A DNA stretch of 20,013 nucleotides from Methanobacteriota archaeon. Its GTDB lineage: Archaea; Thermoplasmatota; Thermoplasmata; RBG-16-68-12. Positions 1-8,014 of the stretch are shown in pieces. The stretch's first letter is position 1. Every line of letters starts with the position of its first letter. The stretch covers positions 1-20,013 of the forward strand of contig VBLZ01000163.1 in the NCBI GenBank assembly GCA_005878515.1, written 5' to 3'. A model generated the notes under the pieces. It had not been told where the DNA came from. It saw nothing but the letters and a program-made list of their open reading frames with translations, and searched no databases. A program made the position numbers and the translations under genes.

Positions 1-2
1 AA

Positions 3-1172
3 GCCTTCGAAACGCAAGATGCAAGCCTCGACGACCGGCGGGAGGAACTCGAGCGGGCGACGAAACGCATGGAGAAACTCGCGAAGGACCTGGCGGCCAA
101 GGATCGGAAGGTCTCGGAGGAGGAACGCGAAGCGCGGGAGCGACAGATCGACGTCCGGCGACGACAGCGGGATCTCGCGACCCGCGGGAAGGCGCTCGAC
201 CAGTTGAAGCGCCGGCTCGACCGGATGGACGAGGAGCTCTCGGCCAATCGCACGAGGATGAAGGCGCAGGCTGTCAAGTTGCTTCGATCCGAGCGAGCCG
301 CCCAGCAACGACTCCGGACAATCGAGACGGCCGAACGGGACTTGGACAAACGGGAGGCAGCGGCAAAACGCCGGGAGGCCGCGATCGAGAAACGCGAGAA
401 GTCCGCCGCGACCGCCGAAGAGCGAACGGCAGAACGGTCCGACGCGGCCGAGGTGGTCGAAGGCGACGTACGATCCCGGCGGGCCGCGCTCGAAGAGGAA
501 TACGCCGCCAAGCAAGCGGAAGTCGAAAAGCGCGAGAGCGAGGTCGCCGCAGCGGAGCGAGCCCTCACGAAAGAATCGGAGTCGGTCGAGTCGTTGAAGG
601 CCACGCTAGAGGAACAGGAGACCGCGTTCCTCGCGGACCTGCAGGACATCGAAATCCGGAAGGCTGCGCTGGCGAAGTCCGAGGCCTCGCATGCTCAGGA
701 GACGAAGAAGCTCGAAAAGCGATCCGACGCGGTGTCGAGTCGCGAGTCTCGGTCCAAACAAGAGATCCAACGCCGCGAAGCCGCGATCGAAGGGCGCGAA
801 GGCGAGCTCGAGGCACAGGAGGCCGCGCTCCGCGAACGGGAAGAGGGCCTGCAGCATCGCATTGACGAGGTCGAAGACCGCGAATCCGCCGCGGAAAAGC
901 GCGTGACGCGCGCCGAGGCGGACGGGAAGCGAAGGCAGGAGTCCGTCGCCGCGCAACGCAAGGGCCTCGAGGAACGGCTCGCGAAACTCGCGGCGGAGCG
1001 CGATCGAATCGGGGCCGAGCGGATCGCGTTGCAGACGGCCCAGACCGGCCTCAAGACGCGGGAAACGAAGCTGAAGGACCGCGAAGCTCGCGCGACGAAG
1101 GCCGACGGCGAGCTCGCCCGTCGAAAGAAGGAACTCGCTCGAATCAAAGAGGGCCTCCGGCGCCTGAGCTGA
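3..1172 (+). CDS. Coiled-coil protein of unknown function, 5'-truncated by the window edge
   Basis: The frame is open from the first complete codon (base 3), so the gene begins upstream. The first internal ATG, at 69, has no Shine-Dalgarno sequence and lies inside continuous coiled-coil coding sequence, so it is probably not the start. About 389 residues are visible. Nearly all are Glu, Arg, Lys and Ala in heptad-like runs with recurring 'EKRE', 'RREAAIE' and 'EERE' blocks and very few aromatic residues. This indicates one long alpha-helical coiled coil. No membrane segment, Walker motif or zinc site is visible in the part present, so I cannot tell whether it is a filament, a scaffold or the arm of a larger protein. 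An SMC-like ATPase is unlikely because the C-terminal end carries no ATPase lobe. It stops 14 bases before the SAM hydrolase gene and is probably cotranscribed with it. Function is unknown. Confidence 0.7.
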   Translation, partial: AFETQDASLDDRREELERATKRMEKLAKDLAAKDRKVSEEEREARERQIDVRRRQRDLATRGKALDQLKRRLDRMDEELSANRTRMKAQAVKLLRSERAAQQRLRTIETAERDLDKREAAAKRREAAIEKREKSAATAEERTAERSDAAEVVEGDVRSRRAALEEEYAAKQAEVEKRESEVAAAERALTKESESVESLKATLEEQETAFLADLQDIEIRKAALAKSEASHAQETKKLEKRSDAVSSRESRSKQEIQRREAAIEGREGELEAQEAALREREEGLQHRIDEVEDRESAAEKRVTRAEADGKRRQESVAAQRKGLEERLAKLAAERDRIGAERIALQTAQTGLKTRETKLKDREARATKADGELARRKKELARIKEGLRRLS

Positions 1173-1186
1173 GGGAGTCGAAAGGA

Positions 1187-1987
1187 ATGAGCGCGATCGT
1201 CACCCTGACCACCGACTTCGGTGCGGGCGAGTACATCGGGGCGATGAAGGGCGCGATCCTGACCGTCGATCCGGAGGCCACGATCGTGGACATCGACCAT
1301 TCGATCCGGCCGCATGATATCCGCCACGGGGCGTATGTCCTCTATGCGGCGGTCCCCTACTATCCATTCGCGGCTCACGTCGGCGTGGTCGATCCGGGCG
1401 TCGGCACGAAGCGCCGCGCAATCGTCTGTGTCTGCGAAGGAGCGTTCCTGGTCGGGCCCGACAACGGACTCCTGATCCCGGCCGCGCGGCGACTCGGCTT
1501 GAAGGAGGTGCGCGAGATCACGAACCGGAAACTCGGCCGACCCGAACTCTCCGACACGTTCCACGGCCGGGACCTGTTCGCCCCGGTCGCCGCGCATCTG
1601 ATGTCCGGGACCAAGGTGAAGGACGTGGGGCCCCCGATCAAGGATTTTGTCGATCTCGACTTCGGCGAACCGAAGAAACGGAAAGGCGGATTCGACGCCG
1701 TCGTCATCACCTACGACCGCTTCGGCAACGTCGTGACGAACATCCCGCGGCCTCTCGCCCAGAAAGCGTGGGCGTTCGGCGACCGCCTCGCGGTGACGGT
1801 CGGTGGCTATGAAATGACCGTGCCTTTCGTGAGGACGTACGGGCTCGTGGCTCCCGGAGATCTGCTTGCCACGTTGTCCTCGAGCGGCTTCTTGGAGATC
1901 TCGCGCCGCGAGGCGAACGCCGCGGCCCAGCTCGAGGCGACGCCGGGCATGCCCGTGTCGGTGGCGAGAGCCGAGTCTCGCACGTAG
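1187..1987 (+). CDS. S-adenosyl-L-methionine hydrolase (SAM hydroxide adenosyltransferase, DUF62 family)
   Basis: The 266-residue protein matches the DUF62 family over its full usual length. Visible family motifs are TTDFG (8-12), VVDPGVG (67-73), GPDNGL (90-95), TFHGRDLFAP (124-133) and DRFGNVVTNIP near residue 180. In characterised members an Asp-Arg-His triad activates water to split S-adenosylmethionine into adenosine and methionine; the likely equivalents here are D69, R76 and H126. Related enzymes (the fluorinase and chlorinase group) use halide instead, but the triad favours hydrolysis. The protein is expected to be cytosolic. ATG 1187 is chosen because the TDFG strand follows directly. 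Only a weak AAAGG/GGGAG sequence precedes it, so translation may be coupled to the coiled-coil gene 14 bases upstream. Its 3' end lies 11 bases from the convergent zinc-ribbon gene. Confidence 0.92.
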   Translation: MSAIVTLTTDFGAGEYIGAMKGAILTVDPEATIVDIDHSIRPHDIRHGAYVLYAAVPYYPFAAHVGVVDPGVGTKRRAIVCVCEGAFLVGPDNGLLIPAARRLGLKEVREITNRKLGRPELSDTFHGRDLFAPVAAHLMSGTKVKDVGPPIKDFVDLDFGEPKKRKGGFDAVVITYDRFGNVVTNIPRPLAQKAWAFGDRLAVTVGGYEMTVPFVRTYGLVAPGDLLATLSSSGFLEISRREANAAAQLEATPGMPVSVARAESRT

Positions 1988-1998
1988 GACCGCCCGGT

Positions 1999-2592
1999 TC
2001 ACTGCAAGGTGCCGTAAGCCAAGAGGCGGATCCCGTCGGAGAGCTGGTACCCGAAGCCGGTCGGATAGATCGATGTGTTGACGAGGAGCCGATCCCCGAC
2101 CGCGACGGGCCCACCCGGTTGAGCCTGAACATAAAGTGCCCCCACGGAACTGTAATTGAGGTAACCGAGCGGGGTCGCGGAGAGGGCCGTGACGCCGCCG
2201 CTGGTCACGATCGCCAGCATTGTGTTGAACGGAGTCAATCTCGTCGGGACCGACGTGAAGGTGAGAACCCAGTTCGTCCCGTCGCTGCTCCTGGCCACGT
2301 TTACTCCGATGACCCGGGAAGCAGGCGGGGTTGGGACGGTGTTCGGTCGCACCGATAGGACGACGGCGAAGACGCCGGCCAGAACAACCACGATCGCGAC
2401 CACAAGGACCGCGACGAACAGGGCCAGGTTCTCCGATGCAGGCGGCGGGGACGGGGTGACCATCATTCCTGGCGGCGCCGGAATCGTCCTGGGTGCGACG
2501 GCCCCTGATAACGAAGTTCCGCACCTGGAACAGAAGCGGTTCGCCAACGAATGCGGCGTTCCGCAGCGTGGACACACGGCGCTCGCGGACAT
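1999..2592 (-). CDS. Zinc-ribbon protein with one membrane segment and an extracytoplasmic domain
   Basis: The reading frame is open further upstream, but ATG at 2592 is chosen because GGAGGG (2598-2603, read on the minus strand) sits 5 bases before it and the protein then begins directly with a zinc ribbon. The 197-residue product has CPRCG and CSRCG knuckles at about residues 7-25, a Pro-rich linker, one strongly hydrophobic membrane segment at about 55-80 (FVAVLVVAIVVVLAGVFAVV), and a C-terminal domain rich in Ser, Thr, Val and Gly. The order zinc ribbon - helix - beta-rich outer domain is common among uncharacterised archaeal membrane proteins. The stretch after the helix resembles archaeal pilin-like domains (a 'DGTNWVLTFTSVP' type strand), but that link is only inference. 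It is divergent from apgM and converges on the SAM hydrolase gene. Its function is unknown. Confidence 0.75.
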   Translation of the reverse strand: MSASAVCPRCGTPHSLANRFCSRCGTSLSGAVAPRTIPAPPGMMVTPSPPPASENLALFVAVLVVAIVVVLAGVFAVVLSVRPNTVPTPPASRVIGVNVARSSDGTNWVLTFTSVPTRLTPFNTMLAIVTSGGVTALSATPLGYLNYSSVGALYVQAQPGGPVAVGDRLLVNTSIYPTGFGYQLSDGIRLLAYGTLQ

Positions 2593-2597
2593 GCAAG

Positions 2598-2603
2598 CCC
2601 TCC
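2598..2603 (-). promoter_or_regulatory. Shine-Dalgarno sequence of the zinc-ribbon gene
   Basis: GGAGGG on the minus strand lies 5 bases upstream of ATG 2592. It decides the start within a much longer open frame whose upstream part overlaps apgM on the opposite strand. Confidence 0.7.
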
Positions 2604-2687
2604 AGAGGGTGGAATAGGACCACTGGCAGGAAAAATCTTCGCGTAACTGTTCATGCCGCAGACTCATCGCCGTCGGCCCAGCAAAGA

Positions 2688-2696
2688 CATATCTAG
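2688..2696 (+). promoter_or_regulatory. TATA-like box upstream of apgM, possibly used in both directions
   Basis: ACATATCTA is the most AT-rich stretch in the 127-base gap between the divergent zinc-ribbon and apgM genes. Its centre is about 28 bases before the apgM ATG, which has no Shine-Dalgarno sequence, so a leaderless apgM transcript fits. Read on the minus strand (TAGATATGT) it could also serve the zinc-ribbon gene with a leader of roughly 70 bases, since no better box is visible there. This is inferred from spacing alone. Confidence 0.4.
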
Positions 2697-2719
2697 GGAC
2701 CGGACCTTCGGCGGCCGAA

Positions 2720-3727
2720 ATGGATGCGCGGAAAATCCTGCTCGTCATTTTCGACGGCCTAGACCTGCAACCCGGGGACATCGCGTTCCGAGGGAACTTC
2801 GCGTCGGTCGACGAGGAGATGAAACTGACGGACCGCCGGGCCGGCCGGATCCGCGAAGGGACGGACGAACTGGCGAAGGCCCTCGATGGCCTCAAGCTCG
2901 GTCGGATCAAGGCGACGGTGCTCGCCGGGACCGAACACCGCGTCGCGGTCGTCTTGCGGGGCCGTGGGCTTTCCCCGCGGGTCACGGACACGGATCCCCA
3001 TGAGATCGGCGAGACGATCGAGGAATCGAAACCCCTCGAGTCCGCGGCGAAGGTCACCGCGAAGGCCGTCAACGCGTTCACGAAGCAGGCCTACAAGATC
3101 CTCAAGTCCCATCCGGTGAACCGGGCGCGGGTCGCGAAAGGCGAACCGCCGGCGAACGCGATCGTGCTGCGCGGTGCCGGCGTCTTTCCCGATCTCGTTC
3201 CGATCACCGAGCGGTTCCACGTGACCGCGGCCGGGATCGCAGGCGTCGCGCTGATCCGCGGGATGTTCCGGACCATTGGCATGGACGTAATCGACGTGCC
3301 GGGCGCGACGGGCGGCCTGGACACAGACATGATCGCAAAGGCGGACGGGGCCCTGGACGCCTTGCGGACTCACGATCTCGTCGTCCTCCACGTGAAGGCG
3401 CCGGACCTGTGCGGTCACGACGGAAACGCCTCCGAGAAGATCCGAGTCATCGAGCGGATGGACGCGATGATGGGCCACCTGAAGACGATGCTCGCTACGG
3501 ACGTCGTCGTGGCCCTGACCGCCGATCACTCGACCCCGGTCGCATTGAAGGACCACTCGGGCGATCCGGTGCCCCTTACGATTTTCGGCGAGGGGGTCCG
3601 AGTGGACGAGGTCCTCAACTTCGACGAGCGGAGCATGGCACACGGTGCCCTGGGGCGACTTCGCGGGACGGACGTGATGAACGTCCTCTTGAATGCCTCG
3701 AACCGCGTCGAGAAGTACGGCGCCTGA
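2720..3727 (+). CDS. apgM: 2,3-bisphosphoglycerate-independent phosphoglycerate mutase, archaeal type, with an internal N-terminal deletion
   Basis: ApgM interconverts 3- and 2-phosphoglycerate in glycolysis and gluconeogenesis and belongs to the alkaline phosphatase superfamily. Here 335 residues are present against about 400-415 usual. The first strand KILLVIFDGL (5-14, metal ligand D12) runs directly into DLQPGDIAFRGNF (15-27), which in full-length members follows about 70-80 residues later. The missing piece normally carries the TPNLD region and the catalytic Ser/Thr (GSDTAHL type). The rest is intact: RRAGRI (40-44), HPVNRAR (131-137), KAPDLCGHDG with D229 and H233, TADHSTP with D269 and H270, and H279. 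There is no frameshift and the frame is open throughout. Mutase activity is therefore doubtful; it could be a recent in-frame deletion, a decaying gene, a repurposed protein or an assembly collapse. The start is probably leaderless. Confidence 0.85.
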   Translation: MDARKILLVIFDGLDLQPGDIAFRGNFASVDEEMKLTDRRAGRIREGTDELAKALDGLKLGRIKATVLAGTEHRVAVVLRGRGLSPRVTDTDPHEIGETIEESKPLESAAKVTAKAVNAFTKQAYKILKSHPVNRARVAKGEPPANAIVLRGAGVFPDLVPITERFHVTAAGIAGVALIRGMFRTIGMDVIDVPGATGGLDTDMIAKADGALDALRTHDLVVLHVKAPDLCGHDGNASEKIRVIERMDAMMGHLKTMLATDVVVALTADHSTPVALKDHSGDPVPLTIFGEGVRVDEVLNFDERSMAHGALGRLRGTDVMNVLLNASNRVEKYGA

Positions 3728-3737
3728 GCGACCCGTC

Positions 3738-3749
3738 AAAGCCTAAATA
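3738..3749 (+). promoter_or_regulatory. Archaeal BRE/TATA promoter of the pyrophosphatase gene
   Basis: AAAGCCTAAATA lies just after the apgM stop. A start of transcription about 25 bases downstream would fall near 3770-3775. That leaves a short leader containing the GGAGGGG ribosome binding site at 3783-3789. The element closely matches the one upstream of rpo7 (AAAGCCCTAAATA at 12518) and the one upstream of tRNA-Arg (15423). Confidence 0.6.
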
Positions 3750-3782
3750 CGTGGAGCAACTTGCGGCCGCACTCACGGCCGA

Positions 3783-3789
3783 GGAGGGG
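3783..3789 (+). promoter_or_regulatory. Shine-Dalgarno sequence pointing to an ATC start codon
   Basis: GGAGGGG is followed by five bases and then ATC (3795) in the pyrophosphatase frame. No ATG, GTG or TTG exists in this frame between the upstream stop at 3744 and TTG 3864. The ribosome binding site therefore selects ATC 3795, or marks an ATG altered by mutation or sequencing error. Confidence 0.6.
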
Positions 3790-3794
3790 ACGCC

Positions 3795-5963
3795 ATCGCG
3801 CAACTTGATCTGACCTTCATCATCCCAATCGCGATCCTCGCGGCGCTCGGCTTCGCGGGAATCTTGGCGCGGGGCATCCTCCGACAGGACACGGGCTCCG
3901 AGCGGATGAGGGAGATTGCGGCGGCGATTCAGCAGGGAGCCCGCGCCTTCTTGCGCCGGCAGTACAAGTCGATCGCAATCATCGCTTCTATCCTTGCCGT
4001 CGTCTTCGCCGTGGCGATCTTTGGGCAGAGGGTGGCGAGTGGGAAATCGGACGCCCTTGTGCTGGGCCTGAAGACCGCTGGCGCGTTCGCACTCGGCGCG
4101 ACGTTCTCGGCATTGTCCGGCTACATCGGGATGCAGATCGCGATTCGCACGAACGTCCGCTCCGCTGCGGGTTCGATGCGGTCTTTCAACGACGCCCTCG
4201 TGGTAGCGCTTCGAGGCGGCGCGGTATCCGGTCTTTCCATCGTCGGGCTTTCCCTCGCCGGCGTTTCGATCCTCTACTACGGCTACGGATACGGAGTCAA
4301 CCCGGACCACGACAGTCAATACAACCTCATCTTGTCGATCGTCGGATTCGGCTTCGGGGCGAGTCTCGTGGCCCTGTTCGCCCAACTCGGGGGCGGAATC
4401 TACACCAAGGCCGCGGACGTCGGTGCGGACCTTGTCGGCAAAGTGGAAGCGGGAATCCCCGAGGACGATCCGCGGAATCCCGCGGTCATCGCCGACCTCG
4501 TCGGCGACAACGTCGGGGACTGCGCCGGACGAGGCGCGGATCTCTTCGAGTCGACCGCCGCGGAGAACATCGGGGCGATGGTCCTCGGGGTCGCGCTGTT
4601 CCCGTGGTTCGGCGTTCTCGGAGTCCTGTTCCCGCTCGTCGCGCGCGGGTTCGGCGTGTTGGCCTCGATCGTTGGGGTGTACGTTGTGCGGGCGGGGGAA
4701 GACGAGGCTCCGATGGGCGCCTTGAACCGGGGGTACCTGGTGACCACCGTTCTCGCCGCGGTCCTGTTTGGTTTCGCGGCGTGGGCGATGCTCGAGCCCG
4801 CTGGCGTCGATATCGATCCACTCATGCCCGGGGTCCAACTGGCTTCTCCGGAGACCTGGCTCTTCTACTGGCTCTGCGGCATTGCAGGAATGGTGACGGC
4901 TTTCCTGTATGTCTGGATCACGCAGTATTACACGGAAGCTCGGTACCGACCGGTGAAAGAAATCGCACGCGCATCCGAGACGGGTCCGGCGACGAACATC
5001 ATCTCCGGATTCTCGGTCGGCCTGGAGGCCACCTGGCTCCCAGTCATCGTCGTCGTCTCGGCGCTCCTGATCTCGTATTGGCTTGGGCAGTCGACCGGGA
5101 TTCCAAATGGCGGAATCTATGGGACCGCGATCGCCACGATGGGAATGCTTTCCACGGCGGCGTACATCCTCGCGATGGACACGTTCGGGCCGATCGTCGA
5201 CAACGGCGCGGGGATCATCGAGATGTCGGGCATGTCCGACGAGGCCCGCCGGAACATGGACAAGCTCGACGCGGCTGGGAACACGACGAAGGCCCTGACG
5301 AAAGGGTACGCCGTCGGCAGCGCGGGCCTCGCGGCGTTCTTGCTGTTCAACGCATTTCTCACCGAGGCCAATCTCAAGAGTGTGGACCTTGCCCACCCGG
5401 AGACGTTCGTAGGCGGCTTCATCGGTGCGGCACTCGTATTCCTCTTCACGGCCTACGCGATTCGGGCGGTCGGTCGCGCGGCGTGGGCGATCATCAAGGA
5501 CGTCCGGGACCAGTTCCACGAGGACCCCGGCATTATGGCCGGCACCTCGAAACCCGACTACGCACGGTCGGTCGACATCGTGACTCGCAGTGCGCTTAAG
5601 GAGATGATCGTCCCCGGGTTGCTCGCGGTTGCGACACCGGTCGCCGTCGGCTTCTTCTTCCGATTCGTGCGGATCACGCCCGGCCTGCTCGGGCCTGAGC
5701 CACTTGGTGGCATGCTGATGGTCGGGACCATCGCGGGCGTCCTCATGGCGCTCGTCCTGAATACCGGTGGCGGTGCGTGGGACAACGCAAAGAAGTTCAT
5801 CGAAGCGGGCAACCTCGGCGGGAAAGGGAGCCCGACTCACAAGGCCGCCGTCGTAGGCGATACCGTCGGCGACCCGTTCAAAGATACTGCGGGCCCCTCC
5901 TTACATATCCTCGTCAAACTCCTGTCGACGATCACGCTCGTGATCGCGCCCCTCCTGATTTGA
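3795..5963 (+). CDS. hppA: Membrane-bound proton-translocating pyrophosphatase, K+-independent type
   Basis: The enzyme hydrolyses pyrophosphate and pumps H+ across the cytoplasmic membrane. With the start at 3795 it has 722 residues and about 16 hydrophobic segments, normal for the family. The pyrophosphate/Mg site shows as EDDPRNPAVIADLVGDNVGD (223-242) followed by CAGRGADLFES. A second acidic motif near the C-terminus is VVGDTVGDPFKDTAGPS. The cation selectivity segment reads GNTTKALTKG with K499; a Lys here (Ala in K+-dependent enzymes) marks the K+-independent H+ pumps. Start choice: TTG 3864 would remove most of the first membrane helix (LTFIIPIAILAALGFAGIL), and only ATC 3795 sits correctly behind GGAGGGG, so I extended to it although ATC is a very rare start. 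The gene has its own promoter and appears monocistronic. The family call is very secure and the start is not. Confidence 0.93.
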   Translation: MAQLDLTFIIPIAILAALGFAGILARGILRQDTGSERMREIAAAIQQGARAFLRRQYKSIAIIASILAVVFAVAIFGQRVASGKSDALVLGLKTAGAFALGATFSALSGYIGMQIAIRTNVRSAAGSMRSFNDALVVALRGGAVSGLSIVGLSLAGVSILYYGYGYGVNPDHDSQYNLILSIVGFGFGASLVALFAQLGGGIYTKAADVGADLVGKVEAGIPEDDPRNPAVIADLVGDNVGDCAGRGADLFESTAAENIGAMVLGVALFPWFGVLGVLFPLVARGFGVLASIVGVYVVRAGEDEAPMGALNRGYLVTTVLAAVLFGFAAWAMLEPAGVDIDPLMPGVQLASPETWLFYWLCGIAGMVTAFLYVWITQYYTEARYRPVKEIARASETGPATNIISGFSVGLEATWLPVIVVVSALLISYWLGQSTGIPNGGIYGTAIATMGMLSTAAYILAMDTFGPIVDNGAGIIEMSGMSDEARRNMDKLDAAGNTTKALTKGYAVGSAGLAAFLLFNAFLTEANLKSVDLAHPETFVGGFIGAALVFLFTAYAIRAVGRAAWAIIKDVRDQFHEDPGIMAGTSKPDYARSVDIVTRSALKEMIVPGLLAVATPVAVGFFFRFVRITPGLLGPEPLGGMLMVGTIAGVLMALVLNTGGGAWDNAKKFIEAGNLGGKGSPTHKAAVVGDTVGDPFKDTAGPSLHILVKLLSTITLVIAPLLI

Positions 5964-6018
5964 GACACGCCTCCAGGATGGCTGCGCATCCCACCGCGAA
6001 ACGGCGCCGCGCATAGCG

Positions 6019-6025
6019 TTATATG
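6019..6025 (+). promoter_or_regulatory. TATA-like box of the solute-binding protein gene
   Basis: TTATATG lies about 38 bases before GTG 6060 in a GC-rich gap. Transcription starting about 25 bases downstream would leave a short leader with GGAGGAG (6048-6054) 5 bases from the GTG, giving a led, Shine-Dalgarno-dependent mRNA. Confidence 0.5.
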
Positions 6026-6059
6026 CCTCGGCACGTTCCCGAAAACCGGAGGAGAACGC

Positions 6060-7988
6060 GTGGCCGCTAGCGAGGAGCCGGGCGGTGCGCCCCCGGGGAT
6101 GGAGCCCCTGGGTGGGAAGAGGAATCCGCGGACGGTCCGGATCGTCGTCGCGGTGATTGCGATCGTCGTGATCGTTGCCGGGATCGCGTCGTATATCGTC
6201 CTGACGCGGCCCGCGGGGACCACGTGCACCCTCTCCTCGAAAGATCCGCTCATCTTCGATCAGCCGGAGACCCCCGACACATTGGATCCCCACGTCACGT
6301 TCTCGACGCCCGGTTGGGGCATAGTCCAGCAGATCTACCAGAGCCTGGTGAACTACAACGGGACGAAGTACACCGATTACCTAGGTGTCCTTGCGAAGCG
6401 CTGGACCGTCTCTCCGAGCGGGTACAACTACACGTTCGCCCTGCGGCAGGATGTGCACTTCTCGAACGGACACCAATTCAACGCCTACGTGATGTGGTTC
6501 AGCCTGTACCGCGGAATTGTCATGAACCAAGCGGGGAGTTTCATCCTCCAGGAGAATTTCTGGTACCCTGGACTCACGTACTACGCCACCGCCGCCCAGA
6601 ACCGGAGAGCCGCCACCCAGATGGCAGGTTACCTCAACTCGTTCGACTTCCAGAACCCCGTCGCGGCCGATTTGGCCGTAATGATGGCCCCGGACCAGTC
6701 GTTCCGGGTCGTCGATCGGTTCACGATCGAGCTGAACATGGGCTATGGCTACCTCGGAACCGTCGCCTACTCTTTCTTGCTCGCGGCGATTGCGGGTCCC
6801 ATCGCGAGCGCCGTGGACCCCGCGGTCGTCCAGGCGAGCGGCGGCGTGACGGTGGGCGGGACGAACGCCTTCATGGCCACGAACATGGTCGGGACGGGAC
6901 CGTACGTCGTGAGGACCTTCAACTCCGCGACGGGCTACCTCATTCAGCCGGATCCGAACTACTGGGCCAACAACGCCTCCGCTGCGGAACCTTGGAACAA
7001 CATCATCCAGCCCGCGAAAGCGTCCATCCAGATTAACTTCCAGTCGTCGGCTATCACCGCGATCGCCGACATAAAGTCCGGTGCCGTCGCGGGCCTGTCG
7101 TTCGCGTACGTTGGGCCGTCGCAGATCGACTCGCTGACCGCCGCCGCGTGCGTCGACGCGAGGCTGCTGGACATCGTATACGGATCGACTGCGGGTGGAT
7201 GGTGGATCTACATGAACCAAAACACTGACCCATTCACCGACCCGAACGTCCGGGCTGCGGTCGTCCACGCCATCAACTACGACAACATCATTAGCCGCGC
7301 GTTCAACGGGAAAGCCCAGCGATGGGTCGGGCCGGTTCCGCCGGGCTATCCGTACTACAACCCGGGGAACCTCCAGCCTTACCCGTACGACCTGAACCTG
7401 GCGATGCAGGAAATGAACCAGTCGCGCTGGAAGCTGCCAGGCGGCTATCCGAATACGATTAATTACATGTACATCAAGTTGGGCGACTGGGAGCAAGTCG
7501 CGCTCCTCCTGCAGTCCGATCTCGCGAAGATCGGAATTCGGATCAACCCCGTCGGCATCAACAACATCGACGACCTTTACACCGAGCAGGGCCGGGACAA
7601 CGCGGGGAACTGCATCTCCCAGACGACCTTCAGTGGCGGGCCGTTCCCAATCGGACAGGAGTTCTACACCTCAGATTACATCTCTCCGGACGATTGGACG
7701 CAGAACAACGCGATCAGCTACGGCAGCGCGAATGACTGCATGGCCGGGTACGTCAACGCCACGATGGACAGCCTGGTGATCGCCGCAGCGGGGGACACGA
7801 ATCCGACGAACCTCACCCAGTACTACACGCAGATCACCCAGCTGATGTACGACAACTACACGGTTGCCTGGCTCGTGGTCCCGCAACAGTACCAGGTCAT
7901 CTCGTCGGCCGTCCACGGATATGTCACGAACCCGATGGGAGCTGCCCTGCCGTTCGTCGTGGTCCAGAACACGATGCGTGCTGACTGA
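6060..7988 (+). CDS. ABC transporter solute-binding protein, family 5 (peptide/oligosaccharide type), membrane anchored
   Basis: GTG 6060 is chosen because GGAGGAG lies 5 bases before it. The 642-residue product has a short Gly/Pro-rich cytoplasmic tail, one membrane helix at about 27-48 (RIVVAVIAIVVIVAGIASYI) and then a large outer domain. That domain starts with the family 5 pattern of DPLIFDQPETPDTLDPHVTF, followed by QQIYQSLV, and later LRQDVHFSNGHQFNAYVM and DPNYWANN. Family members bind peptides, nickel, sugars or other solutes and hand them to a two-permease, two-ATPase importer. The outer domain is rich in Asn, Tyr and N-glycosylation-type NxT/S sites, common in archaeal surface proteins. 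There is no lipobox, so the helix is the probable anchor. It converges on the oppBCDF-like operon, which very likely supplies its partners. The ligand cannot be read from sequence. Confidence 0.9.
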   Translation: MAASEEPGGAPPGMEPLGGKRNPRTVRIVVAVIAIVVIVAGIASYIVLTRPAGTTCTLSSKDPLIFDQPETPDTLDPHVTFSTPGWGIVQQIYQSLVNYNGTKYTDYLGVLAKRWTVSPSGYNYTFALRQDVHFSNGHQFNAYVMWFSLYRGIVMNQAGSFILQENFWYPGLTYYATAAQNRRAATQMAGYLNSFDFQNPVAADLAVMMAPDQSFRVVDRFTIELNMGYGYLGTVAYSFLLAAIAGPIASAVDPAVVQASGGVTVGGTNAFMATNMVGTGPYVVRTFNSATGYLIQPDPNYWANNASAAEPWNNIIQPAKASIQINFQSSAITAIADIKSGAVAGLSFAYVGPSQIDSLTAAACVDARLLDIVYGSTAGGWWIYMNQNTDPFTDPNVRAAVVHAINYDNIISRAFNGKAQRWVGPVPPGYPYYNPGNLQPYPYDLNLAMQEMNQSRWKLPGGYPNTINYMYIKLGDWEQVALLLQSDLAKIGIRINPVGINNIDDLYTEQGRDNAGNCISQTTFSGGPFPIGQEFYTSDYISPDDWTQNNAISYGSANDCMAGYVNATMDSLVIAAAGDTNPTNLTQYYTQITQLMYDNYTVAWLVVPQQYQVISSAVHGYVTNPMGAALPFVVVQNTMRAD

Positions 7989-8014
7989 ACCTCGCCCACT
8001 GGTTTCAAGGCCAC

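Noticed and set aside
695..2623. 642-codon open frame on the minus strand
   Set aside because: It runs antisense to the coiled-coil and SAM hydrolase genes and through the zinc-ribbon gene in another frame, with no family motif.
3615..5840. 741-codon open frame on the minus strand
   Set aside because: It lies antisense to the pyrophosphatase, whose protein matches its family throughout. The antisense product is Arg/Asp/Glu-rich with no recognisable domain, as expected from GC-rich codon bias.
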